DNA of 64,000 bases from Arthrobacter crusticola. Lineage in GTDB: Bacteria; Actinomycetota; Actinomycetes; Actinomycetales; Micrococcaceae. Under the pieces are notes generated by a model. That model saw only the letters and a list, made by a program, of their open reading frames with translations, searched no databases and had not been told where the DNA came from. This document shows positions 8,558 to 17,332 of this stretch, piece by piece. Positions within the stretch are counted from its first letter, which is position 1. The number at the start of each line of letters is the position of its first letter. Made by a program: the position numbers and the translations under genes. The DNA lies in NCBI RefSeq assembly GCF_004357995.1, contig NZ_SMTK01000006.1, positions 124,001 through 188,000 of the forward strand, written 5' to 3'.

Positions 8558-10288
8558 TCAGCCGGGGAAGGCCGGGTCCCGCACCCCTTCGACGCTCCGG
8601 ATCCAGCTCAGTCCCACTCGAGCGAAGAGGGCCTCGGCGGTCTGGATGTAGAAGTCCTCCTGCGGATCGCTTCCGGCGCTGATGTTCAGCACGCCCTTGT
8701 GCGGCTTGAGGGCCTCGGTCTCCCCGCTGAGTTGGACGATCAGGGGCGTGACCTCGGCCGTCCCGGAGACCGGGGAGGCGACGATGGTGCTCTCGCCCGC
8801 CCACTTGGCGGTGCCGATGTCCGCGCCTGCGTTGAGGGCGATCGGATTTCCCAGGCTCTGCGGAATGCCCTGGGCGCTGCGCGTGATGCCGGCGAGCAGC
8901 ACCTCGGAGGTCCCGGCCTCATCGACGACGAGCAGGGCGCGGGCGCCGTCCCGGGAGATCTGGAGCTCCCTGACCGTGCGGTCGGCGAGCCACGACGCGG
9001 AGACGACGACGGCGTTGCGCGTCATCCCGCCCGGAGGCACCGCGACCACCTCGGTGCCGCGGCCGCTCGGGCCGCCCTCGACGCTGCGTGCGGTCCACAC
9101 CCAGTTGCTGGTGTCGAAGCTGGGGGCAGTGAGGCCCGCCCCTTCGACGGCGGTGCGGACCTCGCTGCCCGGGGCGGTGGCAAGCAGCGCCGTGGAACGG
9201 CCGTTGAGGAAAGCGAAGCTGCTCCCCTCGAGGGACCGCGCCGGGTCCTTGGGATTGTAGGCGGCCACCGAGGGCAGCCCCTCGACCGGGAGCACATCGA
9301 GGTTCCTGACGGTGCGCACCTCGTTGTCCGCGATGACCACCTGCTCATTGCCCACCGGGGGGTTGAAGTCGGGAATCACGAGAGCCGGGTCGGGGCTGCC
9401 GAGGTCGATCGGCTGGCCTGCGCTCATCTCCACGGAGGTGACGTCGTTGAGCGTGGTGAGGTTCACCCGCAGCTGCTGCTCCATCTGCTGGAGGCGGAGG
9501 TCCGTCGCGTCCTGGAGGACATCGGCCGACAGCTCGACGGAGGCCACCCCCGAGGCGATCGGCACCGATTCCTGTGCGAGGGTGACCCCCTCGGGGAAGG
9601 CGCTGGTGACAGCACCCTGGAGGTAGGGGGCGGGGCCCGCGAGCAGGGCCTGCACCACCCGGGCGGCGATGCCGGGGCGGCGGACGAACCAGCGGACGTC
9701 GGGCACCCAGTACCGGTAGCCGCTGCTGTAGAAGTAGAGGTGGTGCGCGGTGGCCAGCAGGGAGGCATTGCTCTCGGTGACCATGATGCCGTTGGGGATT
9801 TCACTGATGCGCCACTGCCCGTTGATCTTCACCATTTCGGCGCGGACGCTTTCGGTGGTCGGGGTCGGCGGGTCGGTGCGGATGCCCCGGGCGTCGATGA
9901 TCCCGGTGATCTCGAGCTGCACCTGCAGCGCGCCCTCGGCCTCCCGCTGGATGATCCTCGGGTCGGCCCGGAAGATCACGATCCGTTCCTCGGGCTGCCA
10001 CGTCCGCGCCAGCTCCGGGGTCAGGAATTCCCGGGCCACGTTATACCCGTCGGCGGCGCCGGTGCCCGCCGTGATGAACTCCTGGAGCAGCACCTCGGGA
10101 GGCGCGCCCGGCTGCGGACCCTCCGGCGAGAAGACCTGGGACACGGTGTCCTCCTCGACCGCGGGCGCGGGAATGGTGGCCACCGGTCCGCTCCGGGGAA
10201 TCGAGGAGCAGCCGGAGAGGATCAGGAGCAGGGCAACGACCGCGGCGATGAAGGAGCCCCGCGTTCCGGCGGGCCTACTGGATTTCAC
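8558..10288 (-). CDS. lpqB: Lipoprotein LpqB
   Basis: A 576-residue LpqB-type lipoprotein. The signal sequence (hydrophobic residues 13-24) ends in the lipobox LSGC with the lipidated Cys at 27. A GerMN domain covers roughly residues 190-310 (including GVASVELSADVLQ), and the rest forms the LpqB beta-propeller. In mycobacteria LpqB interacts with the sensor domain of MtrB and modulates MtrAB signalling; I infer the same here because its start overlaps the mtrB stop by 14 bases. It should be anchored to the outer face of the membrane. Confidence 0.95.
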   Translation of the reverse strand: MKSSRPAGTRGSFIAAVVALLLILSGCSSIPRSGPVATIPAPAVEEDTVSQVFSPEGPQPGAPPEVLLQEFITAGTGAADGYNVAREFLTPELARTWQPEERIVIFRADPRIIQREAEGALQVQLEITGIIDARGIRTDPPTPTTESVRAEMVKINGQWRISEIPNGIMVTESNASLLATAHHLYFYSSGYRYWVPDVRWFVRRPGIAARVVQALLAGPAPYLQGAVTSAFPEGVTLAQESVPIASGVASVELSADVLQDATDLRLQQMEQQLRVNLTTLNDVTSVEMSAGQPIDLGSPDPALVIPDFNPPVGNEQVVIADNEVRTVRNLDVLPVEGLPSVAAYNPKDPARSLEGSSFAFLNGRSTALLATAPGSEVRTAVEGAGLTAPSFDTSNWVWTARSVEGGPSGRGTEVVAVPPGGMTRNAVVVSASWLADRTVRELQISRDGARALLVVDEAGTSEVLLAGITRSAQGIPQSLGNPIALNAGADIGTAKWAGESTIVASPVSGTAEVTPLIVQLSGETEALKPHKGVLNISAGSDPQEDFYIQTAEALFARVGLSWIRSVEGVRDPAFPG

Positions 10289-12065
10289 TTTTCTCCTTCA
10301 GCTGCGGGTCGGGGGCGCCGCCCCCGGCGGCGGGCACGGCGCCCGTAGGGCCGGCGGCGGGCGGGCCGTCGGCGGGTGGCACATCGGCGGGCGCGGCGCC
10401 GGCGGGCCCCGCGGCGGGCGGCAGGGGCAGCCGGCCGCGCGGCGGCAGGGGCAGCGGGGAGACCTTCGGCTCGCCGCCGCGCTGCTTGGGCAGGGTGAGT
10501 CGGAAGCAGGATCCGTTCCCCGGCTCGCCCCAGGCCTGGAGCCAGGCCGAGTGCAGGCGTGCGTCCTCGACGGCGATGGACAGCCCCAGCCCGCTTCCGC
10601 CCGTGGTGCGGGCCCGGGCGGGGTCCGCCCGCCAGAAGCGGTCGAAGACCCTTGAGGCCTCGTCCTCGGTCATGCCGATGCCGTAGTCGCGCACGGCGAC
10701 CGCGACGGCGTCGGGGTTGGAGGCGATATAGATGTGGACGGGTTTTCCCTTGCCGTGCTCGAGCGCATTGACCACCAGGTTGCGCAGGATCCGCCCGATC
10801 CGGCGGGGGTCGGCGTCGACGATACAGCTGCTCTCGGACGAGACGATGCGCAGGTCCGAGCCGAAGTTGTCGGCCAGCGGCTGGGCCCCGTCGACGACGT
10901 GCTTCACCACCTGGAAGAGGTCGGTGGGCTCGGACTCGAGCACCGCCGCGCCGGCGTCGAAGCGGGAAATTTCGAGAAGGTCCGCCAGCAGTGACTGGAA
11001 CCGTTCCACCTGGTCGTAGAGGATCTCCGCGGAACGCTTGTTCACGGGGTCGAAGTCGGTCCGTGCCTCGTGCAGCACCTCGGCGGCCATCCGGACCGTC
11101 GTCAGCGGGGTCCGCAGTTCGTGGGAGACGTCGGAGACGAACCGCTGCTGCATCTGCGACAGCTGCGCCAGCTGGGTGATCTGGTCCTGGAGGCTGGTGG
11201 CCATGTGGTTGAAGGACGCCCCGAGCCGGGCCACCTCATCCTCGCCGCGGACCTCCATCCGTTCCTGCAGCTCGCCGGCGGCCAGCTTCTCCGAGACGAG
11301 GGCGGCATGGCTGACCGGCCGAACGACGCTGCGCGTCACGAACCAGGCGATCGCCCCGATGATCCCCAGCAGCACCGTCCCGGCGAGCCACAGCACGCGG
11401 TGGATGTAGTCGAGGGTCAGCTGCATGGAGGAGAGGTCGTAGATGATGTAGACGGCGTAGGTGGTGCTGTCCGGGGGCAGGGTGACCTTGGTGGCGAAGG
11501 CGACACCCGGCGCCTGCAGGCCGCCGGTCGCTTCGGAGCGGGGGATCGTGATCGGGGCCCAGTACTGGTCGTCGCCCTCGGCGACGGCGGCGCTGAGCTC
11601 GGGCGGGATAAGTGCGGACTCCGTCATCGCCTTGTGGCTGGCCAGCGCCGGAACCCAGTAGCCCTGCTGCCCGGGCAGCGGGCTGAGCAGCCACTGCCGC
11701 GGAGCGTCGGCACCGGGGGCCCCGAGCCGGTCGAGGGTGTCACGGGCCAGCCGGTCCGTTGAGTCCCGGTCGGCGGCGGTGGTGTCCCGAAAGACTTCCT
11801 TGATGACGCGCAGGCCGTTGCTCGCCTCGCTCTGGAACTGCCCGAACCGCTCCTTGTACAGGCCGTTGGCGATCTGGTTGGACAGGAAGCCGCCCACCGC
11901 CACGAGGGCGAGGGAGGTCAGCAGCAGCGTCGCGACGACCGTGCGGAACTGCAGGGAACGGCGCCAGCGGCCGGCGATGAAGGACGCCGCCCGGCGGGCC
12001 TGCCGCAGCCCCCGTCCGGCGCCCCGGATCGCCGATTCGACGGCGCGGGCTGCCCGGGTGTTCAC
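10275..12065 (-). CDS. mtrB: Sensor histidine kinase MtrB
   Basis: A 596-residue two-pass membrane kinase. Membrane segments lie at about 41-64 and 224-244, enclosing an extracytoplasmic sensor of about 160 residues. HAMP follows at 245-300, then HisKA with RFVSDVSHELRTPLTTVRM (phospho-acceptor His315), and a HATPase with N box RNLVVNALEHG, G1 VRDYGIGM and G2 GGSGLGLSIAVEDARLH. It partners MtrA to control peptidoglycan hydrolases, cell division and osmotic response in actinobacteria. A Pro/Ala-rich tail of about 75 residues follows the ATPase and overlaps the lpqB start. It begins one base after the mtrA stop codon. Confidence 0.97.
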   Translation of the reverse strand: MNTRAARAVESAIRGAGRGLRQARRAASFIAGRWRRSLQFRTVVATLLLTSLALVAVGGFLSNQIANGLYKERFGQFQSEASNGLRVIKEVFRDTTAADRDSTDRLARDTLDRLGAPGADAPRQWLLSPLPGQQGYWVPALASHKAMTESALIPPELSAAVAEGDDQYWAPITIPRSEATGGLQAPGVAFATKVTLPPDSTTYAVYIIYDLSSMQLTLDYIHRVLWLAGTVLLGIIGAIAWFVTRSVVRPVSHAALVSEKLAAGELQERMEVRGEDEVARLGASFNHMATSLQDQITQLAQLSQMQQRFVSDVSHELRTPLTTVRMAAEVLHEARTDFDPVNKRSAEILYDQVERFQSLLADLLEISRFDAGAAVLESEPTDLFQVVKHVVDGAQPLADNFGSDLRIVSSESSCIVDADPRRIGRILRNLVVNALEHGKGKPVHIYIASNPDAVAVAVRDYGIGMTEDEASRVFDRFWRADPARARTTGGSGLGLSIAVEDARLHSAWLQAWGEPGNGSCFRLTLPKQRGGEPKVSPLPLPPRGRLPLPPAAGPAGAAPADVPPADGPPAAGPTGAVPAAGGGAPDPQLKEKSEIQ

Positions 12066-12066
12066 C

Positions 12067-12744
12067 TCAGCCTTGACCTGCCTTATATCCGACGCCGCGG
12101 ACCGTCAGGATGATCTCGGGTGCCTCGGGGTCGCGTTCGATCTTCGAGCGCAGCCGCTGCACATGGACATTGACCAGCCGGGTGTCCGCGGCGTGGCGGT
12201 AGCCCCAGACCTGCTCGAGGAGCAGTTCCCGGGTGAAGACCTGCCACGGCTTGCGGGCCAGGGCCACGAGCAGGTCGAATTCGAGCGGAGTCAGGGAGAC
12301 CTTGACGTTGCCGCGGGTCACGGAGTGTCCGGCGACGTCGATGGAGACCTCGCCGATCCTCAGCGTCTCCGGCGCCCGCGTGTCACCGGGCCGCAGCCGG
12401 GCGCGCACCCGCGCTACGAGTTCGGCCGGCTTGAAGGGCTTGGGTACGTAGTCGTCGGCACCGGATTCGAGGCCGCGCACGACATCGGAGGTATCGGACT
12501 TGGCGGTCAGCATGACGATGGGCACATCGGATTCGGCCCGGATCTGCCGGCACACCTCGATGCCGTCGAGGCCCGGCAGCATGAGGTCGAGCAGCACGAG
12601 GTCCGGCTGGGCCGACCGGAACACCCCGAGCGCCGCGGCGCCGTCCGCGCAGAACACCGGGTCGAACCCGTCGTTGCGCAGCACAATGCCGATCATCTCG
12701 GAAAGGGCTTCGTCGTCGTCGATCACCAGGATGCGTGCCTTCAT
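12067..12744 (-). CDS. mtrA: Response regulator MtrA
   Basis: A 225-residue OmpR/PhoB-type response regulator. The receiver domain has the acidic pair D10-D11, phospho-acceptor D53 (LVLLDLMLPGLDG), T80 and K102; the winged helix at about 130-225 contains VSLTPLEFDLLVALARKPWQ and DTRLVNVHVQRLRSKIE. In other actinobacteria MtrA is usually essential and controls cell-wall hydrolases, dnaA and osmoprotection genes. It is the first gene of the mtrA-mtrB-lpqB unit. Its upstream region carries a 12-bp-stem hairpin (12817-12863) and a CCAATG-tcc-CATTGG palindrome 26 bases before the start, either of which might be regulatory. Confidence 0.97.
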   Translation of the reverse strand: MKARILVIDDDEALSEMIGIVLRNDGFDPVFCADGAAALGVFRSAQPDLVLLDLMLPGLDGIEVCRQIRAESDVPIVMLTAKSDTSDVVRGLESGADDYVPKPFKPAELVARVRARLRPGDTRAPETLRIGEVSIDVAGHSVTRGNVKVSLTPLEFDLLVALARKPWQVFTRELLLEQVWGYRHAADTRLVNVHVQRLRSKIERDPEAPEIILTVRGVGYKAGQG

Positions 12745-12816
12745 GCCTCAATAGTCTCCCATCCGGTCTCCAATGTCCCATTGGGCACTTCCTCCGCGTG
12801 CCGCAGCGGATCGGTC

Positions 12817-12863
12817 GGCGCCGGCGGGACGGGCAGCGGGACGTTTCGTGCCCCGCCGGCGCC
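12817..12863. promoter_or_regulatory. Perfect 12-bp inverted repeat between mtrA and the divergent membrane-protein operon
   Basis: GGCGCCGGCGGG (12817-12828) and CCCGCCGGCGCC (12852-12863) pair perfectly around a 23-base spacer. On the minus strand it could fold in the mtrA leader; as DNA it could be an operator shared by two divergent operons. Confidence 0.45.
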
Positions 12864-12914
12864 TGGGGAAAACACCAGCGTGTCCGCCTACTGCCCTCGG
12901 AAGGCACCGGTGAT

Positions 12915-12931
12915 TATAGTTCAACGTGAAC
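12915..12931 (+). promoter_or_regulatory. Candidate -10 with overlapping palindrome
   Basis: TATAGT at 12915-12920 is one base from the TATAAT consensus and lies 45 bases before the ATG at 12966. The palindrome GTTCA-acg-TGAAC (12919-12931) overlaps its 3' end and the expected start of transcription, so a bound repressor could block the promoter. No good -35 is visible. Confidence 0.45.
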
Positions 12932-12965
12932 AGACCGCACCGGCGCCCGCTTCGAGAAGGACAGC

Positions 12966-14240
12966 ATGAGCAACGATCCATCCGACGGGTCCCGCCGGGA
13001 CCCCGCCTGGCATCCTCCCGCCGGGCCCGCGCCCGAGCAGTACCCCGCCTATCCTCAGCCCTCCGGCGCCGCGCCGGACCAGCCGTTCCGCGCGCCGGGC
13101 CGGCAAGACCCCGGTTTTGCCGCGCCCGGCCCCGGCCAGGACAGCTGGGGTCAGAACTGGGCCGGCGGGTACGGGCCCGGCACGGCCGCCCCCGACCCGC
13201 AGGCTCCCCCGGGCTGGGGGTCATTGCCACCGCAGGCCTACGCCGCTCCCCCCAAGCCGGGGGTGATTCCGCTGCGCCCGCTGGGCCTTGGTGAAATCCT
13301 CGACGGCGCCTTCCAGGCCTGCCGCCGGAACCCGCTGGCCACCTTCGGCACGGCCATCCTGTTCCAGACCGTCGTCGCCCTGGTGACCGTCCTGATGGCG
13401 GCCGGGCTGCTCAGCAGCCTCGACCAGTTGGTGATGGGCACCGTCTCCCCCGACCAGCTGGGCGGCACCCTGGCCTCGGTGGTCTCCCTCGCCTCGGTCG
13501 TGACCATCATTTCGGGCGGGGCACTGCTCATCCTCCAGGGTGTGCTTGTGATTCCGGTGGCCCGCGCGGTGCTCAACCAGAGGACCGGCTTCGCCCAGCT
13601 CTGGAAGCTCTCCGCCCCCCGCATCCTCCCCCTGCTGGGGTTGGGGCTGATGCTCACCCTGGCGGTGGTCGTGGGCCTTGGCCTGTTCGTGCTGATCGCC
13701 ATCGGGCTGGCCGCGGCGCTGGAGGAAACCTCACTGTTCATCATCATCCCGCTGATCTTCGCCGTCTTTGCGGTCCTCACCTGGATCAGCATCAAACTGG
13801 TCCTCGCACCGGCGGCCCTCATGCTCGAAGGGACCGGGCCCGTGGCCTCGGCGCGCCGGTCCTGGGGGCTGACCGGGCGCAACTGGTGGCGGACCTTCGG
13901 CATTGTCCTGCTGACGAGCCTCATGGTCTCGATCATCACCTCGGTGGTGGCCACCCCCATCAGTTTTCTGGTGACGGCGCTGTTCAGCTTCTCCGACGCC
14001 CCGGCGGCCGGCACGGCGGATGCGCTCGACTCCCTCCCCGTGCTGTTCCTGACCCAGATCATCTCCTCCTTCTTCGCGGCCATCGGCTACGCCTTCCAGT
14101 CCGGCGTCACCTCCCTGCTGTACATCGACCTGCGCATCCGCAGGGAGGGCTTCGACGTGGTCCTCCTCGCCGAGGCCGAACGGGCCGCGGGCCAGGCCGG
14201 CCCGGGGTACAGGCCGGGACCGCTGGAGGGCCCGCGGTGA
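12966..14240 (+). CDS. Polytopic membrane protein (GDPD membrane-domain type)
   Basis: A 424-residue membrane protein. The first 95 residues are a Pro/Gly-rich cytoplasmic tail, followed by about six hydrophobic helices between residues 115 and 390. It resembles the glycerophosphoryl diester phosphodiesterase membrane domain family; the segment VIPLRPLGLGEILDGAFQ just before the first helix and the RRSWGLTGRNWWR motif are typical. No phosphodiesterase catalytic domain is attached, so enzymatic activity should not be assumed. It heads an operon with DUF4129, DUF4350, MoxR and DUF58 proteins. AGAAGGA is a good ribosome binding site. Confidence 0.8.
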   Translation: MSNDPSDGSRRDPAWHPPAGPAPEQYPAYPQPSGAAPDQPFRAPGRQDPGFAAPGPGQDSWGQNWAGGYGPGTAAPDPQAPPGWGSLPPQAYAAPPKPGVIPLRPLGLGEILDGAFQACRRNPLATFGTAILFQTVVALVTVLMAAGLLSSLDQLVMGTVSPDQLGGTLASVVSLASVVTIISGGALLILQGVLVIPVARAVLNQRTGFAQLWKLSAPRILPLLGLGLMLTLAVVVGLGLFVLIAIGLAAALEETSLFIIIPLIFAVFAVLTWISIKLVLAPAALMLEGTGPVASARRSWGLTGRNWWRTFGIVLLTSLMVSIITSVVATPISFLVTALFSFSDAPAAGTADALDSLPVLFLTQIISSFFAAIGYAFQSGVTSLLYIDLRIRREGFDVVLLAEAERAAGQAGPGYRPGPLEGPR

Positions 14241-14280
14241 CGTCCTCGGGCCCGGCGCCCTGTCCCCGGGCGTTCTCCCG

Positions 14281-14928
14281 GTGACGGGGGACACCCCGGT
14301 CGACCGTGACGAGGCCCGGAAGCTGCTTCAGGACGAGCTGGCCAAACCGGTCTACCAGGAGGCCCAGCCCTCCCTGCTTGACCGCGCGGTCCAGGCCGCC
14401 CTCGACTGGATCGTGGAGGCGCTGTCGGGCATCCGGTCGGTGGGGGCCGGACCGGGCACGCTCCTGCTGGCCGCCGGAGCCGTGCTCATCATCGTCGTGG
14501 CCGTCCTGCTGATCCGGCCCCGCCTCAACGCCCGGGCGGACCGCACCGGGCGGGCGGTGTTCTCCACCGGAGCCGCCCTTCCGGCCGCCGAGCACCGCCG
14601 CCGGGCGGCGGCCGCCGCCGGAGCGGGCCGCTGGAATGAGGCCCTGGCCGAACGCCTGCGCGCGGTCGTCCGGGACGCCGAGGAACGCGGAATCCTCGAG
14701 GAGCGGCCCAGCCGCACCGCCACGGAGGCGGCCGCCGGCCTTGCACCGGCCTTCCCGGGCTCCGCCGGGGAGATCCGCTGGCTTGCGGAGAGGTTCAATG
14801 AGGTCCAGTACGGCCGGGGCGCCGCCTCGGAGGCCGATGAAGCCGACGCGGTGCGGGCCGCAGCGCTCGACGCCGCCCTGGCCGGGGGCGTCCCGGCGGG
14901 CGAGGGCGCCCCCGGGGCCGCCCGATGA
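14281..14928 (+). CDS. DUF4129 domain membrane protein
   Basis: A 215-residue protein with one membrane helix (about 62-80, TLLLAAGAVLIIVVAVLLI) and a C-terminal DUF4129 region at about 115-190: WNEALAERLRAVVRDAEERG, then LAERFNEVQYG. DUF4129 resembles the C-terminus of transglutaminase-like membrane proteins and is often found with MoxR and DUF58 genes. The GTG start has no convincing ribosome site and lies 40 bases after the preceding gene, so the start is uncertain. It ends in an ATGA overlap with the next gene. Confidence 0.8.
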   Translation: MTGDTPVDRDEARKLLQDELAKPVYQEAQPSLLDRAVQAALDWIVEALSGIRSVGAGPGTLLLAAGAVLIIVVAVLLIRPRLNARADRTGRAVFSTGAALPAAEHRRRAAAAAGAGRWNEALAERLRAVVRDAEERGILEERPSRTATEAAAGLAPAFPGSAGEIRWLAERFNEVQYGRGAASEADEADAVRAAALDAALAGGVPAGEGAPGAAR

Positions 14929-16223
14929 GCCGGCACGCCGCTCCGCGGCGGGCCTCGACGCCACCGCCGTCCGCCCTGCCCGCCGACCTGCCCGCCGCCC
15001 TGACGGCGGCCGGCCCGGCACCAGCGGACACGTCCGCCGCCCGGGCCGCGGCGGCCCAGGCGATCACCGGCGACGGCGGGAGCGTCGCCGCGACCGGCCG
15101 GCGGCGGCTGCGGCGGGCGCTGCCGGGGCTGCTGCTGGCCTTCGTCATCGCCGCCGTCGTGGTCCTCGGGCTGCTCACCCGCACCGACGCCGATACCACT
15201 CCGCTCTCACCGGGCAATGGCACCCCGACCGGTGCCCGCGCCGTGGCGCAGGTCCTCGAGGACGAGGGAGTCGAGGTGGTCCACGCGCGCACCCTGGCCG
15301 ACGCGGAAGCCGCCCGCGCCCGCCTCGGCGGGGCGACCCTTTTCTTCTCCGACCCCAACGGGTGGCTCAATGAGGAACAGCTGTCGTCGCTGAACCGCTC
15401 ATTCCCCAGCAGAGTCCTCGCCGCACCCTCCGAGCCCCAGCTGCTGGTGCTGGCCCCGGAGATCCTGCCGGCAGGACCCGCCGAGGACGCGCGCGGCACG
15501 GTGCGCGCCGGCTGCACCCGGGAGGAAGCCCGGGCCGCCGGGGAGATCACCGGCGGCGGCCAGCTCTACTCGGCGCCCGTCGAATGCTTCAACTCCCCCG
15601 CCGCCGACGGCGGGACGGGCGCCTCGTACGCCGCCGTCGGCGGGACGGTCGTCCTCGGCAACCCGGGAATCCTCACCAACGGCACCATCGAGGAGGCCGG
15701 CAACGCCTCACTCGCGCTGTCGACCCTGGGCGCGGCAGAATCCCTCATCTGGTACCAGCCGACCACCGCGGACCTCGCCGGTGCCACGGGCCCGCCCGCC
15801 AACCCGCTGCAACTGCTTCCGGACTGGGTCAACACCCTGATGCTCTGGCTGCTCGGGTGCGCCCTCCTGGCCATGCTGTGGAGGGGCCGGCGGCTGGGCC
15901 CGCTCGCCGTCGAACCCCTCCCGGTTCTCGTCAGCGCCGCCGAGACCGCAGAAGGCCGGGCACGCCTCTACCAGGGCTCCCGGGCCGTGCGGCACGCGGC
16001 GGCGAACCTGCGGGCAGCCACCCTGAGCCGGGCCGCGGCGCGGCTGCGCCTGCCGCCGTCAAGCGCCCGGGCCGCCGTCGTGCAGGCCGTGGCTCAAAAG
16101 ACCGGCCGCCGCCCCGAGGACGTCCACTCGCTCCTCGACGGCCCACCTCCCTCCACGGAGAAGGACCTCGCGCGCTGGGCACAACAACTTCTGGACCTCG
16201 AAAAGGAGATCAACAACTCATGA
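14925..16223 (+). CDS. DUF4350 domain membrane protein
   Basis: A 432-residue protein. An Ala/Pro-rich N-terminal region leads to a membrane helix (about 65-85, LPGLLLAFVIAAVVVLGLL). The extracytoplasmic DUF4350 domain (about 90-290) contains NGTPTGARAVAQVLEDEGVE and TLFFSDPNGWLN. A second helix lies near 300-325 (WVNTLMLWLLGCALLAMLW), and a cytoplasmic helical tail follows. Function is unknown. Two cysteines in the outer domain (GCTREEARAAG and VECFN) could form a disulfide. Coupled by 4-base overlaps to DUF4129 upstream and moxR downstream, which implies a stoichiometric assembly. Confidence 0.85.
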   Translation: MSRHAAPRRASTPPPSALPADLPAALTAAGPAPADTSAARAAAAQAITGDGGSVAATGRRRLRRALPGLLLAFVIAAVVVLGLLTRTDADTTPLSPGNGTPTGARAVAQVLEDEGVEVVHARTLADAEAARARLGGATLFFSDPNGWLNEEQLSSLNRSFPSRVLAAPSEPQLLVLAPEILPAGPAEDARGTVRAGCTREEARAAGEITGGGQLYSAPVECFNSPAADGGTGASYAAVGGTVVLGNPGILTNGTIEEAGNASLALSTLGAAESLIWYQPTTADLAGATGPPANPLQLLPDWVNTLMLWLLGCALLAMLWRGRRLGPLAVEPLPVLVSAAETAEGRARLYQGSRAVRHAAANLRAATLSRAAARLRLPPSSARAAVVQAVAQKTGRRPEDVHSLLDGPPPSTEKDLARWAQQLLDLEKEINNS

Positions 16224-17272
16224 ACCGTCAGAGTGGATGGCAGCAGGACGGCACCGGGGCGCACGCGGCGCACCAGGGGGTGGACACCGTGACGGAGCAG
16301 GTTCCTGCAGGGCGGCCCGTGGATGACTCCCCCCGCCGCGCACTCCTCGACGTGCGTGCCGAGGTCGGCAAGGCGGTCGTGGGGCAGGACGCGGCGGTCA
16401 CCGGGCTGCTCATCGCCCTGCTCGCCAACGGGCACGTGCTCCTGGAGGGTGTGCCCGGAGTCGCCAAGACCCTGCTGATACGCACCCTGTCGGCGGCGCT
16501 CAGCCTGGACACCAAGCGGGTCCAGTTCACCCCGGACCTGATGCCAGGCGACGTCACCGGTTCGCTCATCTACGAATCACGCACCTCCGAGTTCACCTTC
16601 CGTGAGGGCCCCGTCTTCACCAATATCCTGCTCGCCGACGAGATCAACCGGACCCCGCCGAAGACCCAGGCCTCGCTGCTGGAGGCGATGGAGGAGCGCC
16701 AGGTCTCGGTGGACGGGGTCTCCCGCCCCCTTCCCGACCCGTTCATCGTGGCGGCCACCCAAAACCCGGTCGAGTACGAGGGCACCTACCCGCTGCCGGA
16801 GGCCCAGCTCGACCGCTTCCTGCTCAAGCTCGTCCTGCCGCTGCCCGGACGGGACGACGAGATCGAGGTGATCCGCCGGCACAGCGAGGGCTTCGACCCG
16901 CGGAACCTCGGCGGTGCAGGGGTCCGCGCCGTTGCCGGGGCCTCCGACCTCGCCGCGGCGCGCCGCGCGGTGGGCAGGGTGTCGATCGCCCCGGAAGTGA
17001 TCGCCTACATCGTCGACCTGGTCCGCGCGACCCGGGCGGCGCCGTCGTTCCAGCTGGGCGTCTCCCCGCGCGGGGCGACCGCGCTGCTGACGACGGCGCG
17101 GGCCTGGGCGTGGCTGTCCGGACGCAACTTCGTCACCCCGGACGACGTGAAGACCCTCGCCATGCCCGCCCTGCGGCACCGCGTCGCGATGCGGCCGGAG
17201 GCCCAGATGGACGGCGTCGGCGTCGATGAGGTCATTGGCGGGATCCTCGCCGTCGTTCCGGTTCCCCGATGA
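16220..17272 (+). CDS. moxR: MoxR family AAA+ ATPase
   Basis: A 350-residue MoxR-type AAA+ ATPase. Walker A is [11 protein letters not shown] (74-84), Walker [16 protein letters not shown] (136-150), and sensor 1 lies in [20 protein letters not shown], the hallmark of the family. MoxR proteins act as chaperones that help VWA-domain partners assemble or load cofactors, and the partner here is probably the DUF58 protein encoded next. The ATG overlaps the DUF4350 stop (ATGA), and the first ~35 residues are poorly conserved, so internal GTG starts are possible. Substrate is unknown. Confidence 0.93.
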   Translation: MNRQSGWQQDGTGAHAAHQGVDTVTEQVPAGRPVDDSPRRALLDVRAEVGKAVVGQDAAVTGLLIALLANGHVLLEGVPGVAKTLLIRTLSAALSLDTKRVQFTPDLMPGDVTGSLIYESRTSEFTFREGPVFTNILLADEINRTPPKTQASLLEAMEERQVSVDGVSRPLPDPFIVAATQNPVEYEGTYPLPEAQLDRFLLKLVLPLPGRDDEIEVIRRHSEGFDPRNLGGAGVRAVAGASDLAAARRAVGRVSIAPEVIAYIVDLVRATRAAPSFQLGVSPRGATALLTTARAWAWLSGRNFVTPDDVKTLAMPALRHRVAMRPEAQMDGVGVDEVIGGILAVVPVPR

Positions 17273-17332
17273 ACCGCCCCCGCACCGCACCGCACCGCGC
17301 GTCCGGCGTGGTCCCCGGAGGGGAGGCCCCGG

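Noticed and set aside
7832..10348. An 838-codon plus-strand frame opposite comF and lpqB
   Set aside because: The minus strand carries two well-supported genes there; the plus-strand product has no motif and follows codon periodicity of the opposite strand.
15584..16219. Long N-terminal extension of MoxR
   Set aside because: The frame upstream of 16220 lies inside the DUF4350 gene, is Arg/Gly/Pro-rich, and the ATG at the ATGA overlap gives the normal MoxR size.
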